A stretch of DNA of 64,000 bases from Sclerotinia nivalis. Its lineage: Eukaryota; Ascomycota; Leotiomycetes; Helotiales; Sclerotiniaceae. The notes under the pieces were generated by a model. That model saw only the letters and a list, made by a program, of their open reading frames with translations, searched no databases and was not told where the DNA came from. The DNA lies in the NCBI GenBank assembly GCA_029531795.1, contig JAPEIS010000009.1, positions 2,046,001 through 2,110,000 on the forward strand. Direction: 5' to 3'. This document shows positions 44,524 to 54,293 of the stretch, piece after piece (within the stretch, counting starts at the first letter, position 1; the number at the start of each line of letters is the position of its first letter). The position numbers and the translations under genes are program-made.

Positions 44524-44965
44524 TTTTGATATTGTATAAACTATTCTTCGTTTTGTTTTGTTTATAAATATAAACTATATTGATTCTTCAATTTTATCTT
44601 AATAATATTATACAAACTTCTCTTCGTTTTATATTACTTCTATTAATTATACCGATTACTTTCTTGATCTGTTCTGTTTTAATCATTGCTATAACAATCG
44701 ATACTTATAATCTATTATAAAATGATATCTTTGATAAATGAAAATAATAGTAATATTGACTATATAGATTGAACTAACTATCTACGAATGATATATATAA
44801 AGATTATATATTGTATGATGTGGCCCGAGCTCTCTCATATGACCTCAATTCTAATAATAAATGATATTGTTACGATCCTTGAATACAGAATGGAGGTTTG
44901 GAATGTAGGCTAGCCGAAAGCGGGCTGCTACGATATCAAAGAAAGAATCCTATATAGATCGGAAC
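44524..44965. other. AT-rich tandem-like tract, then a GC-richer stub
   Basis: 44524-44690 continues the loose 41-bp repeat seen at 28885. From 44876 (TGTTACGATCC) to 44965 the composition rises (GCTAGCCGAAAGCGGGCTGC), possibly a fragment of another LTR starting TGTTACG. No gene. Confidence 0.4.
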
Positions 44966-45409
44966 TGTTACGCCGCTACAATCCTCGATCACGTGGAAGT
45001 GGTCGAGGGGCTTATAGAAAGGTTGTGGTAGTCTCTACTAAGGGTCAAACAGGGGCTTGGTAAAGTGAGGATATAAATGATCGTATTGTATGGTAACTAT
45101 AGTGTTTAAACTAATGATTGTTCTTGAGCACGAAACTCTACATAAGGGGATCTATCCTGACTATATAGATCTTCGTATTGGGAGCCTTAGAAGCCTAGGA
45201 ACTCTTATACTCCTGAAGCATATAAAACCTTCAAGTTCCAAAGCTTTATCACGTCACTTGACGGTTATACTGAGATCTGATTGTAAGATAACAACAATCG
45301 TGCAAAGGTGATCACAGGACAACCTTAATACCATAGTAATTTGAAGGAATCCGTTCATGTATGCACTCGATCGGTTAGTATAAGATCCGTGATCGTTATC
45401 GATGTAACA
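44966..45409 (-). repeat. Solo LTR of Gypsy A family (444 bp)
   Basis: TGTTACGCCGCTACAATCC...GATGTAACA with exact duplication GGAAC (44961-44965, 45410-45414). It shares the LTR A beginning and the GATCGGTTAGTATAAGATCCG end but is longer than the 398-bp form. It is GC-richer than the other copies and so little affected by RIP-like change. Confidence 0.9.
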
Positions 45410-45414
45410 GGAAC

Positions 45415-47130
45415 CTTCAATGGAATTAGAAGGATAATGCAAAGTTTTTATACCTTTTTCCACCCTGATAGCTATAGCCGATTCTTTGCTGTATGTGCCT
45501 CTAATAGATATATCTTTTGTTTTATTATCTTTTGTAGATCTTTTAGAAATTATAAAAACTAAAATATATTATTTTATAATTTGATTATATTTAATCATTA
45601 TATTCAAAATTTTAGTTATTTTTATACAAAATTGAAAAAGTTATTCGATATTTAATTTTGTATGAAAAGATATAGCTTTTGCAGGGATTCTGTCATGAAT
45701 TTGAATTGTATGCGGTGAGCCCGGTCCAGAACCCTTATGCTGATTCTAATCATCTTAAAGCTTTTCCATCATCTTAAAGCTTTTCCATCATCCTTATAGA
45801 GCAACATCCCGCAAACCGACGAATAGATATATACATCAACCATATAATGTTATACAACGGATGTGATACAAATCCACAATTCACCGATTCTGAATCATTC
45901 TAAAGCTTCTTTTTCGAATCCCCATTCTATGAAACAGTCCATCTCGCAAGTCCCCGAATCTCCGAAGCCACGCATTACTTCCTAGTCAACATGCAAAAGT
46001 TACATTACTGAAGTCACTTCTCATGTACCTTCGTACTCATCCCCCCTATCATCGTATCATTCACTGTGTCAATCAATATGCGAATATGACAGGAGAGCCA
46101 AGGTGAATTCATTTAATCTGCATAAGGCAAGACATACTTCATTACACAGGATTGTAACCATATAACTCCGATCCGTACCTCCTATCACTTAAACACCTAT
46201 CGGGCATCTTCCAAAATGAAATTCCTGCATCCCCGCAAATTATATCAGCATTCAAAATGTTGCAGTAACATCCTCGCCGACAATTAAGGATTCTTGGGTG
46301 TTATTAATGCTTACTCGGGGACCTGAAACCCGGCTACCCCATTCTCCCGAGATCTCGGGAATCTCACCAACGATCTTTCAGGAAAAAGCAAATTTCGTTT
46401 CTACTTTCCTTTATACTGTTTAAACCTCCTCAAATTCCATAATATCCATAATTAAACTTTCTTAGTTTCAAAGTTAGAACAATGGTTTGGTTCATGGAAG
46501 GAACTTTTCATCTTTTCAAAAAAGGTCCACCCACACGGGCTCCTTCCACTTCTTTGTTAGGGGAAAATATAATCGGCGACCTCAAAATTTTAGATGGGGC
46601 CGCCCTTCTTCCTTTTCATGGATCCTTTCAAGGTACCCGTGAGAGAATAATTTGATTATTGATCAAACAAAGAAAGGTAGGAAGATACTATGTACTTCCA
46701 AGTACTAATAAGTAATGGTTAGCGGTTATATGTCATTTTCATGCACAAGGTGTATGGAACTTACATTATTCGCAGTCTCTTTCACATTTGCGAGGATCTT
46801 GCAAGTAGAAGGAGTCAATGGAATTTGAAGTGGATAGAGAAAGGAATGAAAGACTTGTTCATTTATGTCATATTGAAAGTTAGAAAGAAGTGAATCACTG
46901 TCACTATCATATGATTATGACAAATCTCTCAAATATGATCGAGGTATCAAAGTTGCTACTTCCCACATATCAAAATCCTAGTACCAAGACTCAAGACGCT
47001 ATGAAAGACACCTTTTCAATTCCCTAGTTGAACTTAAATTTTTAGTTCATGAAGATCAGCATCTCATTTCCATACACATACATATACATACATCAACTCC
47101 AATATTATTCTCTATTAAGAATTCAGGAAA
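45415..47130. other. Intergenic, upstream of transporter gene
   Basis: The transition from AT-rich transposon DNA to balanced host DNA is near 45660. It contains a 19-bp direct duplication CATCTTAAAGCTTTTCCAT (45751-45769, 45770-45788) and a 16-bp palindrome at 46345-46360. No ORF with coding character on either strand. Pyrimidine/CATA-rich leader sequence lies just before 47131. Confidence 0.6.
46345..46360. promoter_or_regulatory. Palindrome TCCCGAGATCTCGGGA
   Basis: A perfect 16-bp inverted repeat containing CCG-N6-CGG, the arrangement bound by some fungal Zn2Cys6 dimers. It lies about 770 bp upstream of the transporter start. Function is inferred only from form. Confidence 0.35.
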
Positions 47131-48439
47131 ATGGTTCAATTTGAGGTTCGGGACAAAACATTCGCCATGGTTTCAATTTCAACAACAGGAGCAAGATCAA
47201 TATTAAGTGGTGCACTATTTGGTGCAGCACTTACTGCAGCTGGGGTTTATTCTCCTGCCGTCATCATATCGCAGATGAAGCTAGAATCTTTTCATATGCT
47301 GAAAGTATTCCTATCAGCAAGCGCTACTAGCGCGTAAGCTTCACTTCTTCTTTTGTAGAATCAAAAGATATCTTGATCAAATAGAGCCTCACTAACATCA
47401 ACTTAGTGCAATATTCCTCCTCGCTCATCGTCTATCACCAACCCTCGCACCTCCCCGTCAAGCATCTTCATTATCCCTCTTCCCCTACGATGGAAATCTT
47501 ATCGGAGGACTCCTCCTCGGTATCGGCATGGCTCTTACAGGAGCTTGCCCGGGTACCGTTCTCCCACAAGTAGTAACAGGCTATCAATCCGGGCGGTTTG
47601 CCTTCGTCGGAGGTATTATAGGCGCAATCATCTATTCCAAAATCCGTCCCTTTATGCGTTCCCAAAATACATGTTCGGCCCCCATAATCCCAGACGCAAA
47701 ACCAACTCTCTATCAAAAACTCGATCCGAAAGCCGATGAAATAAAAGCTGTATACATTTACCAGAACTTCTGTTGGGGGGTTATACTACTTGCTTCTTGG
47801 TTGAGTAAAAATCAAGAACAGAGTTTATTGAGTCCTACTTGGGGTGGTATTTGTATTGGGTGTGCTCAGGGTGCAAGTCTTTGGTTGACGGGGAATACGT
47901 TGGGTGCTAGTTCTGCTTATGAACAGTTGGGAGATTTGTTTTGGTGGGGGGTTGAAAGGATGAGGGGTGAAGATGTTGTTTCTGCTAGTTCGAAGAGGGC
48001 TGGAAAGGTTTATGGAAATGGGAATGGTCAGCTTAATGGGAATGGTCATCTCATTGGAAACGGAAATGGGGCACCAAAACTCCTACCCCATCGCCCGTCA
48101 ACACCCCGCCCTTCAATCCGCGCAAATCTCTTCACCCTCGGTATCCTCGTCGGTTCCTACATCCTCTCCCGTACCTTCACTCTTCCCTCCGCTCTCCCCA
48201 TAACCTCTCTCGGCAATCCCAACCTCAACATCTCAGAACTAACCACCTCATCCATCCCATCCATTCCAACACCACGCGCACTTCTAGGAGGCATAGCCAT
48301 GGTCCTCGGCGCACGTATAGCAGGTGGCTGTACAAGTGGACATGGGATTAGCGGTATGAGTTTGTTGAGTGTTAGTAGCATTATTAGTGTGTGTGCCATG
48401 TTTGGGGGTGGGATTTTTTGGGGAGTAGTTGTTGGTTGA
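47131..48439 (+). CDS. YeeE/YedE-type (sulfur transport) integral membrane protein, two exons
   Basis: Exon 1 is 47131-47333 and exon 2 is 47407-48439, giving about 411 aa. The intron 47334-47406 starts GTAAGC, has a CTAAC branch site 11-12 bases before the acceptor and ends TTAG; splicing joins SASATSA to AIFLLAHRL in frame. Hydrophobic helices fill both halves, with the family signatures GACPGT near residue 113 and GGCTSGHGISG near residue 374. The two halves are linked by a hydrophilic Gly/Asn repeat (GNGNGQLNGNGH) near residues 255-275. Bacterial YeeE/YedE members move thiosulfate or related sulfur compounds across the membrane; the fungal substrate is inferred. The start is the first ATG (AAAATGG). 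The frame ends 76 bp before a Copia insertion. The sequence right after the insertion can be read as AVVGMTYMAGSG in one frame, so the natural C terminus may have been further on. Confidence 0.85.
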
Positions 48440-48515
48440 TTTGATTGATGATTTTATGAGGGGGAGGGGTTTTTGTTTTGGAGGGAAAGCTTTGTGTAGA
48501 GGACAGTTTTGCTGT

Positions 48516-49045
48516 TCTCGTAGGAGGTTGATCGGATAATAATAAATAATATAATAATAATACTATAATATTATTTATTATAATAGTGGAAGACTTAGTC
48601 GTATTTAGCTTAGGAGTGATCGAATATATGAACAATAGAATATTGAAGTCAGAATTATATATATATTGAATATTGAATTTTTTATCTGCTTATTTTTTCG
48701 AAGAATTCTTTGAAGAAGATCTTCGTATTTATAGATTTTAATGAGATTCTACACTATTCTATGATTATAAATAAGATCGATTTAAATCGAATCTTATAGA
48801 ATCATTTTATATAATAAAAGGAAATAATAACCAATAGTATTCAATCTGAGAATAAGAAAATTCTATATGCTTCCATTTCATTCTATTCCATTATAAATCA
48901 TTCTGATATGATATATGATCGAAATTTTATATAATAATAAAATTTAATAATATGAAATCATATTATTAATATATCACGTGATCATATAACTATTGGTTCG
49001 GTAAATATTATTAAGTGTTTTAATAACTTATTAGGAATTCTCACA
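48516..49045 (-). repeat. Copia 3' LTR (530 bp)
   Basis: TCTCGTAGGAGG...GGAATTCTCACA. Same length and apparently the same sequence as the 5' LTR, implying a very recent insertion. Confidence 0.95.
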
Positions 49046-49058
49046 CACCCCCATAATA
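49046..49058 (-). other. Copia polypurine tract
   Basis: Plus-strand CACCCCCATAATA, that is minus-strand TATTATGGGGGTG immediately before TGTGAGAATTCC. This is the position from which plus-strand DNA synthesis is primed in LTR elements. Confidence 0.75.
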
Positions 49059-49082
49059 AGTGTATTAAATATTTTAATAATA

Positions 49083-52000
49083 TTAATATAAATTAATCTG
49101 TTTTAAGAATTCGATTAATTTAATTCGAGCTAATGGCTTAGTAAGGCCATCGGCTTTTTGATCATTAGTAGATATATAAATTAGATCTAAATCACCTGAA
49201 TTTATAATATCTCTAATATAGTAAAACCGTATTGCTATATGCTTGCTTCTTTCGTGAAATATAGGGTTTTTAGCAAGTGCTAGCGCGGCTTGATTATCTG
49301 TATATAGTGGGAATTTATCTTGTTTATACAGATTGAGTTCTTTTAATAGCTTTTTAATATATATAGCCTCTTTAGCTGCAATATTAATAGCTATAAATTC
49401 AGCCTCTGAAGTTGATTGAGCTACTACTGATTGTAGTTTAGATTTCCAACTAATAGGCCCTTCTGCTAGTGTAAATACGTATCCGCTAGTTGATTTATAC
49501 GTATTAACATCACCCCCATAATCCGAATCACAATAACCTTTAATATAAGGGTTATTATTGCGTTTATAATTAGTACCTTTATTAATAGTACCTCTTAAAT
49601 ATCGTAGTATTCTTTTTGCGGCTTGGAGATGTATAGAGCTAGGATTGGACGAGAAACTAGCTAATCTACCGACGTGAAAAGCTATATCTAATCTAGTTCC
49701 AAGTGATAAATATAATAAAGAACCAATAATTTCTTGATATAATTTTATATCCTTATTATTAGCTTTTTCTTTATTATAGTAAAGCTTTATTTTCGGATCC
49801 ATTGGAGTGGAAACAGGGTGTGAATCTAGCATTCCGAATCTAGCTAATATCTTTTTGGTATATTCTGATTGGTGTAGCTTTAAACAGTCGGCTTTTCTTT
49901 CGATTTGAATGCCTAAATAGTCTTTAATAGGCCCTAGATCTTTTAAATCGAAATGCTTTTTAAGATTACTAATGAATTCATTAATAATCTCTTGATTTGG
50001 AGCTATAATAGCTATATCATCGACGTATATACTGAGAATGATATTCTTATTCTTATTGATAAAAATACATTCTTCAGTGATTAGATTATTGAAATCTAAT
50101 TTGTTTAGAATGTCTTTTAAGGTATAATACCAGATTCGAGCCGATTGTTTTAGACCGTATAAAGCCTTATTTAATTTTAAAGCTTTATTATTTAATTCAT
50201 TAAGGCCTTCAGGAGGGGTTAAGATCAGAGGTGTATCGATATTGCCTTGAGCAAAAGCTAATACCATATCGATTTTATGAATTAGCCAATCATTTTGGAG
50301 AGCTAATACGAATAATAGCTTCCAAGCCATCGATTTAACTACGGATGCATGGGTATCAATATAGTCTAATCCGTATAATTGCTCGAATCCTTTAGCTACG
50401 AATCTAGCTTTGAATTCGATGAAATCACCCAAATCCTTTATTTTATAAACCCATCTAGTTTTAAGGGTTTTATTGTTATTTGGATTATTAATAATATCCC
50501 AGGTTTTATTCAATTCAAGGGTATTTATTTCGTAGTCCATAGCTTTTAGCCAATATTCTTTCTCCGGTGAGCTAATTGCTTCTTTATAGGATTTTGGTTC
50601 GGTCAATATATGATCAGGCTTTTTAATAATGATTTTGTTGTTATTATTAAGCCGAATATCGAAGGCTAATTGAAGGTTTTTCGAATTTTCGTCGTCGATT
50701 TCGAGTTTCACCCCCTTATTGATCGAATTAAAATACCCCGAAAAAGCTAGACCATAGTATGACACACCTTTATGATCATATGAAAAGCCTTTATTTTCAG
50801 GTTCTAGACCTCTAATTCGTTTAGAGGTTCGAATTTCGGGTTTTTCGAAAGAGTTTTCTTCGATTTCAACATCCGAAAGCTCTGATTCGTCGGATATTTC
50901 GACTATTTCCCTTTCAGGAGTAGGGGTTTCTACTATAATTGAAGTTGAATTTTCTTCTTCTTGACTTATAGTATTAATAGGTTCGAAATCAGGGCTTTCT
51001 TCTTCCAAAATATTTAAATCCTGATTTTTATATTCATCGGAATATTTTAAATTCTCCTGAATATCAACATCCCTTGCACTAATCACTCTTTTTATTGCAG
51101 GGATATATATTAGAAAGTTATTAGAGGATTCAAAACCTACTAATATACCTTTTCGAGCCCTAAAATCCATTTTCCCTTTTCGAATTTCTTTGTTATTCAA
51201 TATATAAGTGAGTGAACCTAGTATTTTTATGTAATCTAGATTAGGTTTCTTATTATATATCAATTCGAAAGGTGATGATTTAATAGAACTATTATAGGTT
51301 CTATTCTTGATATGGGCTATAGCCTGAATTAGATAAGGCCATAGAAAAAGAGGAATATCTTTTTCTTTAATTAGACATAATAATCTTTCGATTATATATC
51401 TATTTAATACCTCAGCTATTCCATTTTGGGAATGCGTATACGGGCTTATATACTCTGAAATAATCCCGTGATTTTTGATGAAAATAGACCATTTATTCGA
51501 TAAAAACTCTAGAGCATTATCTAGTCTTAATATTTTAATGTTAATTTTAAACTGAGTTTTAATTAGATTATAAAACTCTATTAGAATATCGTAGGCTTGT
51601 GATTTGAATTTAATGGGATATACCCAAATAGCTCTAGTAGCCCATTCCGTAAAGGTTAAAAAGTATTTTTCACCTTTAATTCCTGTAATTCGAAAGGGCC
51701 CTGCAATATCAAGGCTGAATTTTTCGAATTTATTCGATATAGGAGGTATTTCAGAAGGTTCTCGGCTTATTATTTGATGGAATTTGCCGAATTTACATGG
51801 TTCGCATGTATTTAAATCAGATATATTATCTTCTGATTTAATATTTAAGGATTTGATGAGATGATCCTTATTGATATGACCTAATCTCTTATGCATTAGA
51901 TTCAAATCGATTTTATTGGCTAATAGCTCTGGTTCTTCTTCGAATTCAGAGCTGTTATTGGTATTAATGCTTTCGATATATTTAGAGTTTATTTTAAAAT

Positions 52001-53273
52001 CTAAATAATAAGCATTATTGATCCAAGGAGCTGTGGTTTTAATATTATACCCTTTATGAACTAGGTTGATTTTGTCTCCAGGAGGGATAATATGACTAGC
52101 CCAACCTCTAGTAGCTATTTTATTCGTACTAATTAAGGTTGTAGCTAATTTGGGTATATAATATACCCCTTGAATAATCACCTCTGAATTATTATTAATA
52201 ATAATAGGAATATCGCCTATTCCTTCGATTGAGACGTTTTCACCACTAGCTACAGTGATACAATGATTCTTTAATGGTTTATAATTAATAAACCATTCTT
52301 TATTAGGGCAATAATGTTCTGTGGCACCGGAATCTAATATGAATTTATATTTCGAAATATTAGCTAAATTAGCTATTCCGATATTATGATTCACAGTCAT
52401 TAACTGTTTGTTTGAAAGAGGGTTCTTTTTGCTCGAATCATTATTCGAATTCGAATTTGAATTAGAATTAGATTGCTTATTATTAGCACCCTTATTATTC
52501 TTTAATTCAGGGTATTTAATGAAGCATTTTGATTCTAAATGACCCTTCTTTCGGCAATGACTACAATAAGGAGTTTTATTCTTATTTTTAAAGCTAGCCT
52601 TATTTGCATTGAAATCTGTATTAGATTTCATTCTAGCCTCTTCAGATATTAATTCAGAAAATAAATTATCTAAATCAATATTGTTGTCATTATTAGCTAG
52701 CTCCTTAGCTAATTCTTCGTATTTTCTAGAGGCAAAACCATCGAAAGAACTAGGTAGGCCTCTAAAAAGAAACCATGCTATAAAAGCCTTCGGAATTTCG
52801 TATTTCATTGATTTTAAATAGTTATACGATGATTGAATAGAATTAGTATAATCATCCATATCATCAGAACTATTATAATTGGATTCTATTAGTTTATTCA
52901 GATATCTCCCCATTAGTTCTAGTGAAGATTCTCCGAATATTTTATTAATAGCTTCCCAGAGAGTTTTAGCCGTAGTTTTATCCTTAAATCTTTCGACTAA
53001 TTCGAAGCTAATTATAGATTTAATAGCTCCTAAAGCTCTCTTTTCATTTCGAAGATATTCGGAAGCTTTTTCATTGAATTTAATAGCCAATTCTGGGGTA
53101 TAAGGCTCTCCTTTATCATTTACATATAATGATTTATTTGGAGGCGTTTCGGATCCATCGATATAAGGCATAAAACCATTAATTTCGAGGTATAATTTAG
53201 CCTTATTTATCCATTCAATATAATTAGACCTCCCTTTTAAGGGTTCTCCTTTAAAAGTTATACCAGAAGCCAT
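49083..53273 (-). CDS. Copia Gag-Pol polyprotein, 1,396 aa
   Basis: One frame in the classical Copia order. Gag occupies residues 1-230. A CX2CX4HX4C zinc knuckle is at 237-250 (CSHCRKKGHLESKC). The protease has DSG at 314-316 (FILDSGATEH). Integrase has HHCC at H461, H466, C490 and C493 and catalytic D522, D585, E621 (D,D35E spacing exact). After a Glu/Ser-rich linker (about 740-820) comes reverse transcriptase from about 935 (TRWVYKIKD, KARFVAKGF, LYGLKQSARIWY, YVDD at 1083-1086). RNase H lies from about 1245 (GYCDSDYGG, QSTSEAEF, YTDNQAA, DQKADGLTK). No stop or shift. Start is ATG 53273 (minus), about 485 bases inside the 5' LTR. Codons are strongly AT-ending, yet without RIP-type damage. 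In living relatives the polyprotein is cut by its own protease, and the cDNA is inserted by the integrase. Confidence 0.95.
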   Translation of the reverse strand: MASGITFKGEPLKGRSNYIEWINKAKLYLEINGFMPYIDGSETPPNKSLYVNDKGEPYTPELAIKFNEKASEYLRNEKRALGAIKSIISFELVERFKDKTTAKTLWEAINKIFGESSLELMGRYLNKLIESNYNSSDDMDDYTNSIQSSYNYLKSMKYEIPKAFIAWFLFRGLPSSFDGFASRKYEELAKELANNDNNIDLDNLFSELISEEARMKSNTDFNANKASFKNKNKTPYCSHCRKKGHLESKCFIKYPELKNNKGANNKQSNSNSNSNSNNDSSKKNPLSNKQLMTVNHNIGIANLANISKYKFILDSGATEHYCPNKEWFINYKPLKNHCITVASGENVSIEGIGDIPIIINNNSEVIIQGVYYIPKLATTLISTNKIATRGWASHIIPPGDKINLVHKGYNIKTTAPWINNAYYLDFKINSKYIESINTNNSSEFEEEPELLANKIDLNLMHKRLGHINKDHLIKSLNIKSEDNISDLNTCEPCKFGKFHQIISREPSEIPPISNKFEKFSLDIAGPFRITGIKGEKYFLTFTEWATRAIWVYPIKFKSQAYDILIEFYNLIKTQFKINIKILRLDNALEFLSNKWSIFIKNHGIISEYISPYTHSQNGIAEVLNRYIIERLLCLIKEKDIPLFLWPYLIQAIAHIKNRTYNSSIKSSPFELIYNKKPNLDYIKILGSLTYILNNKEIRKGKMDFRARKGILVGFESSNNFLIYIPAIKRVISARDVDIQENLKYSDEYKNQDLNILEEESPDFEPINTISQEEENSTSIIVETPTPEREIVEISDESELSDVEIEENSFEKPEIRTSKRIRGLEPENKGFSYDHKGVSYYGLAFSGYFNSINKGVKLEIDDENSKNLQLAFDIRLNNNNKIIIKKPDHILTEPKSYKEAISSPEKEYWLKAMDYEINTLELNKTWDIINNPNNNKTLKTRWVYKIKDLGDFIEFKARFVAKGFEQLYGLDYIDTHASVVKSMAWKLLFVLALQNDWLIHKIDMVLAFAQGNIDTPLILTPPEGLNELNNKALKLNKALYGLKQSARIWYYTLKDILNKLDFNNLITEECIFINKNKNIILSIYVDDIAIIAPNQEIINEFISNLKKHFDLKDLGPIKDYLGIQIERKADCLKLHQSEYTKKILARFGMLDSHPVSTPMDPKIKLYYNKEKANNKDIKLYQEIIGSLLYLSLGTRLDIAFHVGRLASFSSNPSSIHLQAAKRILRYLRGTINKGTNYKRNNNPYIKGYCDSDYGGDVNTYKSTSGYVFTLAEGPISWKSKLQSVVAQSTSEAEFIAINIAAKEAIYIKKLLKELNLYKQDKFPLYTDNQAALALAKNPIFHERSKHIAIRFYYIRDIINSGDLDLIYISTNDQKADGLTKPLARIKLIEFLKQINLY

Positions 53274-53740
53274 TTTTAAGCTTTTATATGTAAGCTATAT
53301 GGACTTTTAATCTAGTATAGTATTAATACTAATTTTGATGAATTTAGTATTAAAATTTGAATGGAATTCGATAGTGATTCGATTTAATATCGAAATTAGA
53401 TCGATTTCGGTATAATAAACCAGCCACCTCTTAAATTAGATCTTTATTTTAAACTTTATAAAATAAAGCCTAAATAAGCTAGGGCACCTTGGTATGAAGA
53501 AATTGATATATCACCCGCTATGGGTAGCGTATAGCTTAAATATATCGTCTAGGGACCTAATTTTATTCACTCAATTAGGTTTAGCTTCAGGGACGCAGGC
53601 CTCAGGGTTTATTTTAGTATATTTCGATAATAATTCAATATGATATTGATATTATATCGATATAGTGATATTCGACAGCTCAATAGCTATAATATTATAG
53701 CTTTGAATCGAGCTAGTACCCCTTTTAAGCTAGTATTTGA
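53274..53740. other. Copia leader between primer site and ORF
   Basis: About 470 bases without a frame. Contains short tracts such as CCTCAGGG and repeated GATATT words. Presumably the untranslated leader with packaging signals; nothing specific is recognised. Confidence 0.5.
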
Positions 53741-53758
53741 CTAGCCGGGCTCATAACC
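53741..53758 (-). other. Copia primer-binding site matching tRNA-iMet anticodon arm
   Basis: The plus strand reads CTAGCCGGGCTCATAACC next to the 5' LTR. GGGCTCATAACC is the anticodon stem-loop (CAT anticodon) of eukaryotic initiator tRNA-Met, preceded by GCTAG as in that tRNA. The minus-strand element RNA would therefore pair with an internal part of tRNA-iMet, as described for Drosophila copia and yeast Ty5 (half-tRNA priming). Confidence 0.8.
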
Positions 53759-54288
53759 TCTCGTAGGAGGTTGATCGGATAATAATAAATAATATAATAA
53801 TAATACTATAATATTATTTATTATAATAGTGGAAGACTTAGTCGTATTTAGCTTAGGAGTGATCGAATATATGAACAATAGAATATTGAAGTCAGAATTA
53901 TATATATATTGAATATTGAATTTTTTATCTGCTTATTTTTTCGAAGAATTCTTTGAAGAAGATCTTCGTATTTATAGATTTTAATGAGATTCTACACTAT
54001 TCTATGATTATAAATAAGATCGATTTAAATCGAATCTTATAGAATCATTTTATATAATAAAAGGAAATAATAACCAATAGTATTCAATCTGAGAATAAGA
54101 AAATTCTATATGCTTCCATTTCATTCTATTCCATTATAAATCATTCTGATATGATATATGATCGAAATTTTATATAATAATAAAATTTAATAATATGAAA
54201 TCATATTATTAATATATCACGTGATCATATAACTATTGGTTCGGTAAATATTATTAAGTGTTTTAATAACTTATTAGGAATTCTCACA
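53759..54288 (-). repeat. Copia 5' LTR (530 bp)
   Basis: Same as the 3' LTR. Followed by target copy GCTGT and host sequence GGTTGGGATGACC. Confidence 0.95.
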
Positions 54289-54293
54289 GCTGT

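Larger units (their letters stand above)
48516..54288 (-). mobile_element. Copia LTR retrotransposon, intact
   Basis: A 5,773-bp element with two 530-bp LTRs (48516-49045 and 53759-54288) in which I see no difference, exact target duplication GCTGT (48511-48515, 54289-54293), and a single uninterrupted Gag-Pol ORF. On the minus strand the LTR starts TGTGAGAATTCC and ends CCTACGAGA, so the 3' end is GA rather than CA. A purine tract (TATTATGGGGGTG) precedes the 3' LTR, and a tRNA-iMet-like primer site follows the 5' LTR. Everything expected for autonomous movement is present. Confidence 0.95.

Noticed and set aside
47825..48635. Minus-strand ORFs over the transporter gene (for example 48635-48384, 48399-48157)
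   Set aside because: Shadows of the real exon on the other strand. They are Pro/Thr-rich low-complexity translations and one enters the Copia LTR.
53746..53758. A tRNA-Met gene
   Set aside because: Only the anticodon arm and a few neighbouring bases match. There is no acceptor stem or T arm, and the position fits a retroelement primer site.
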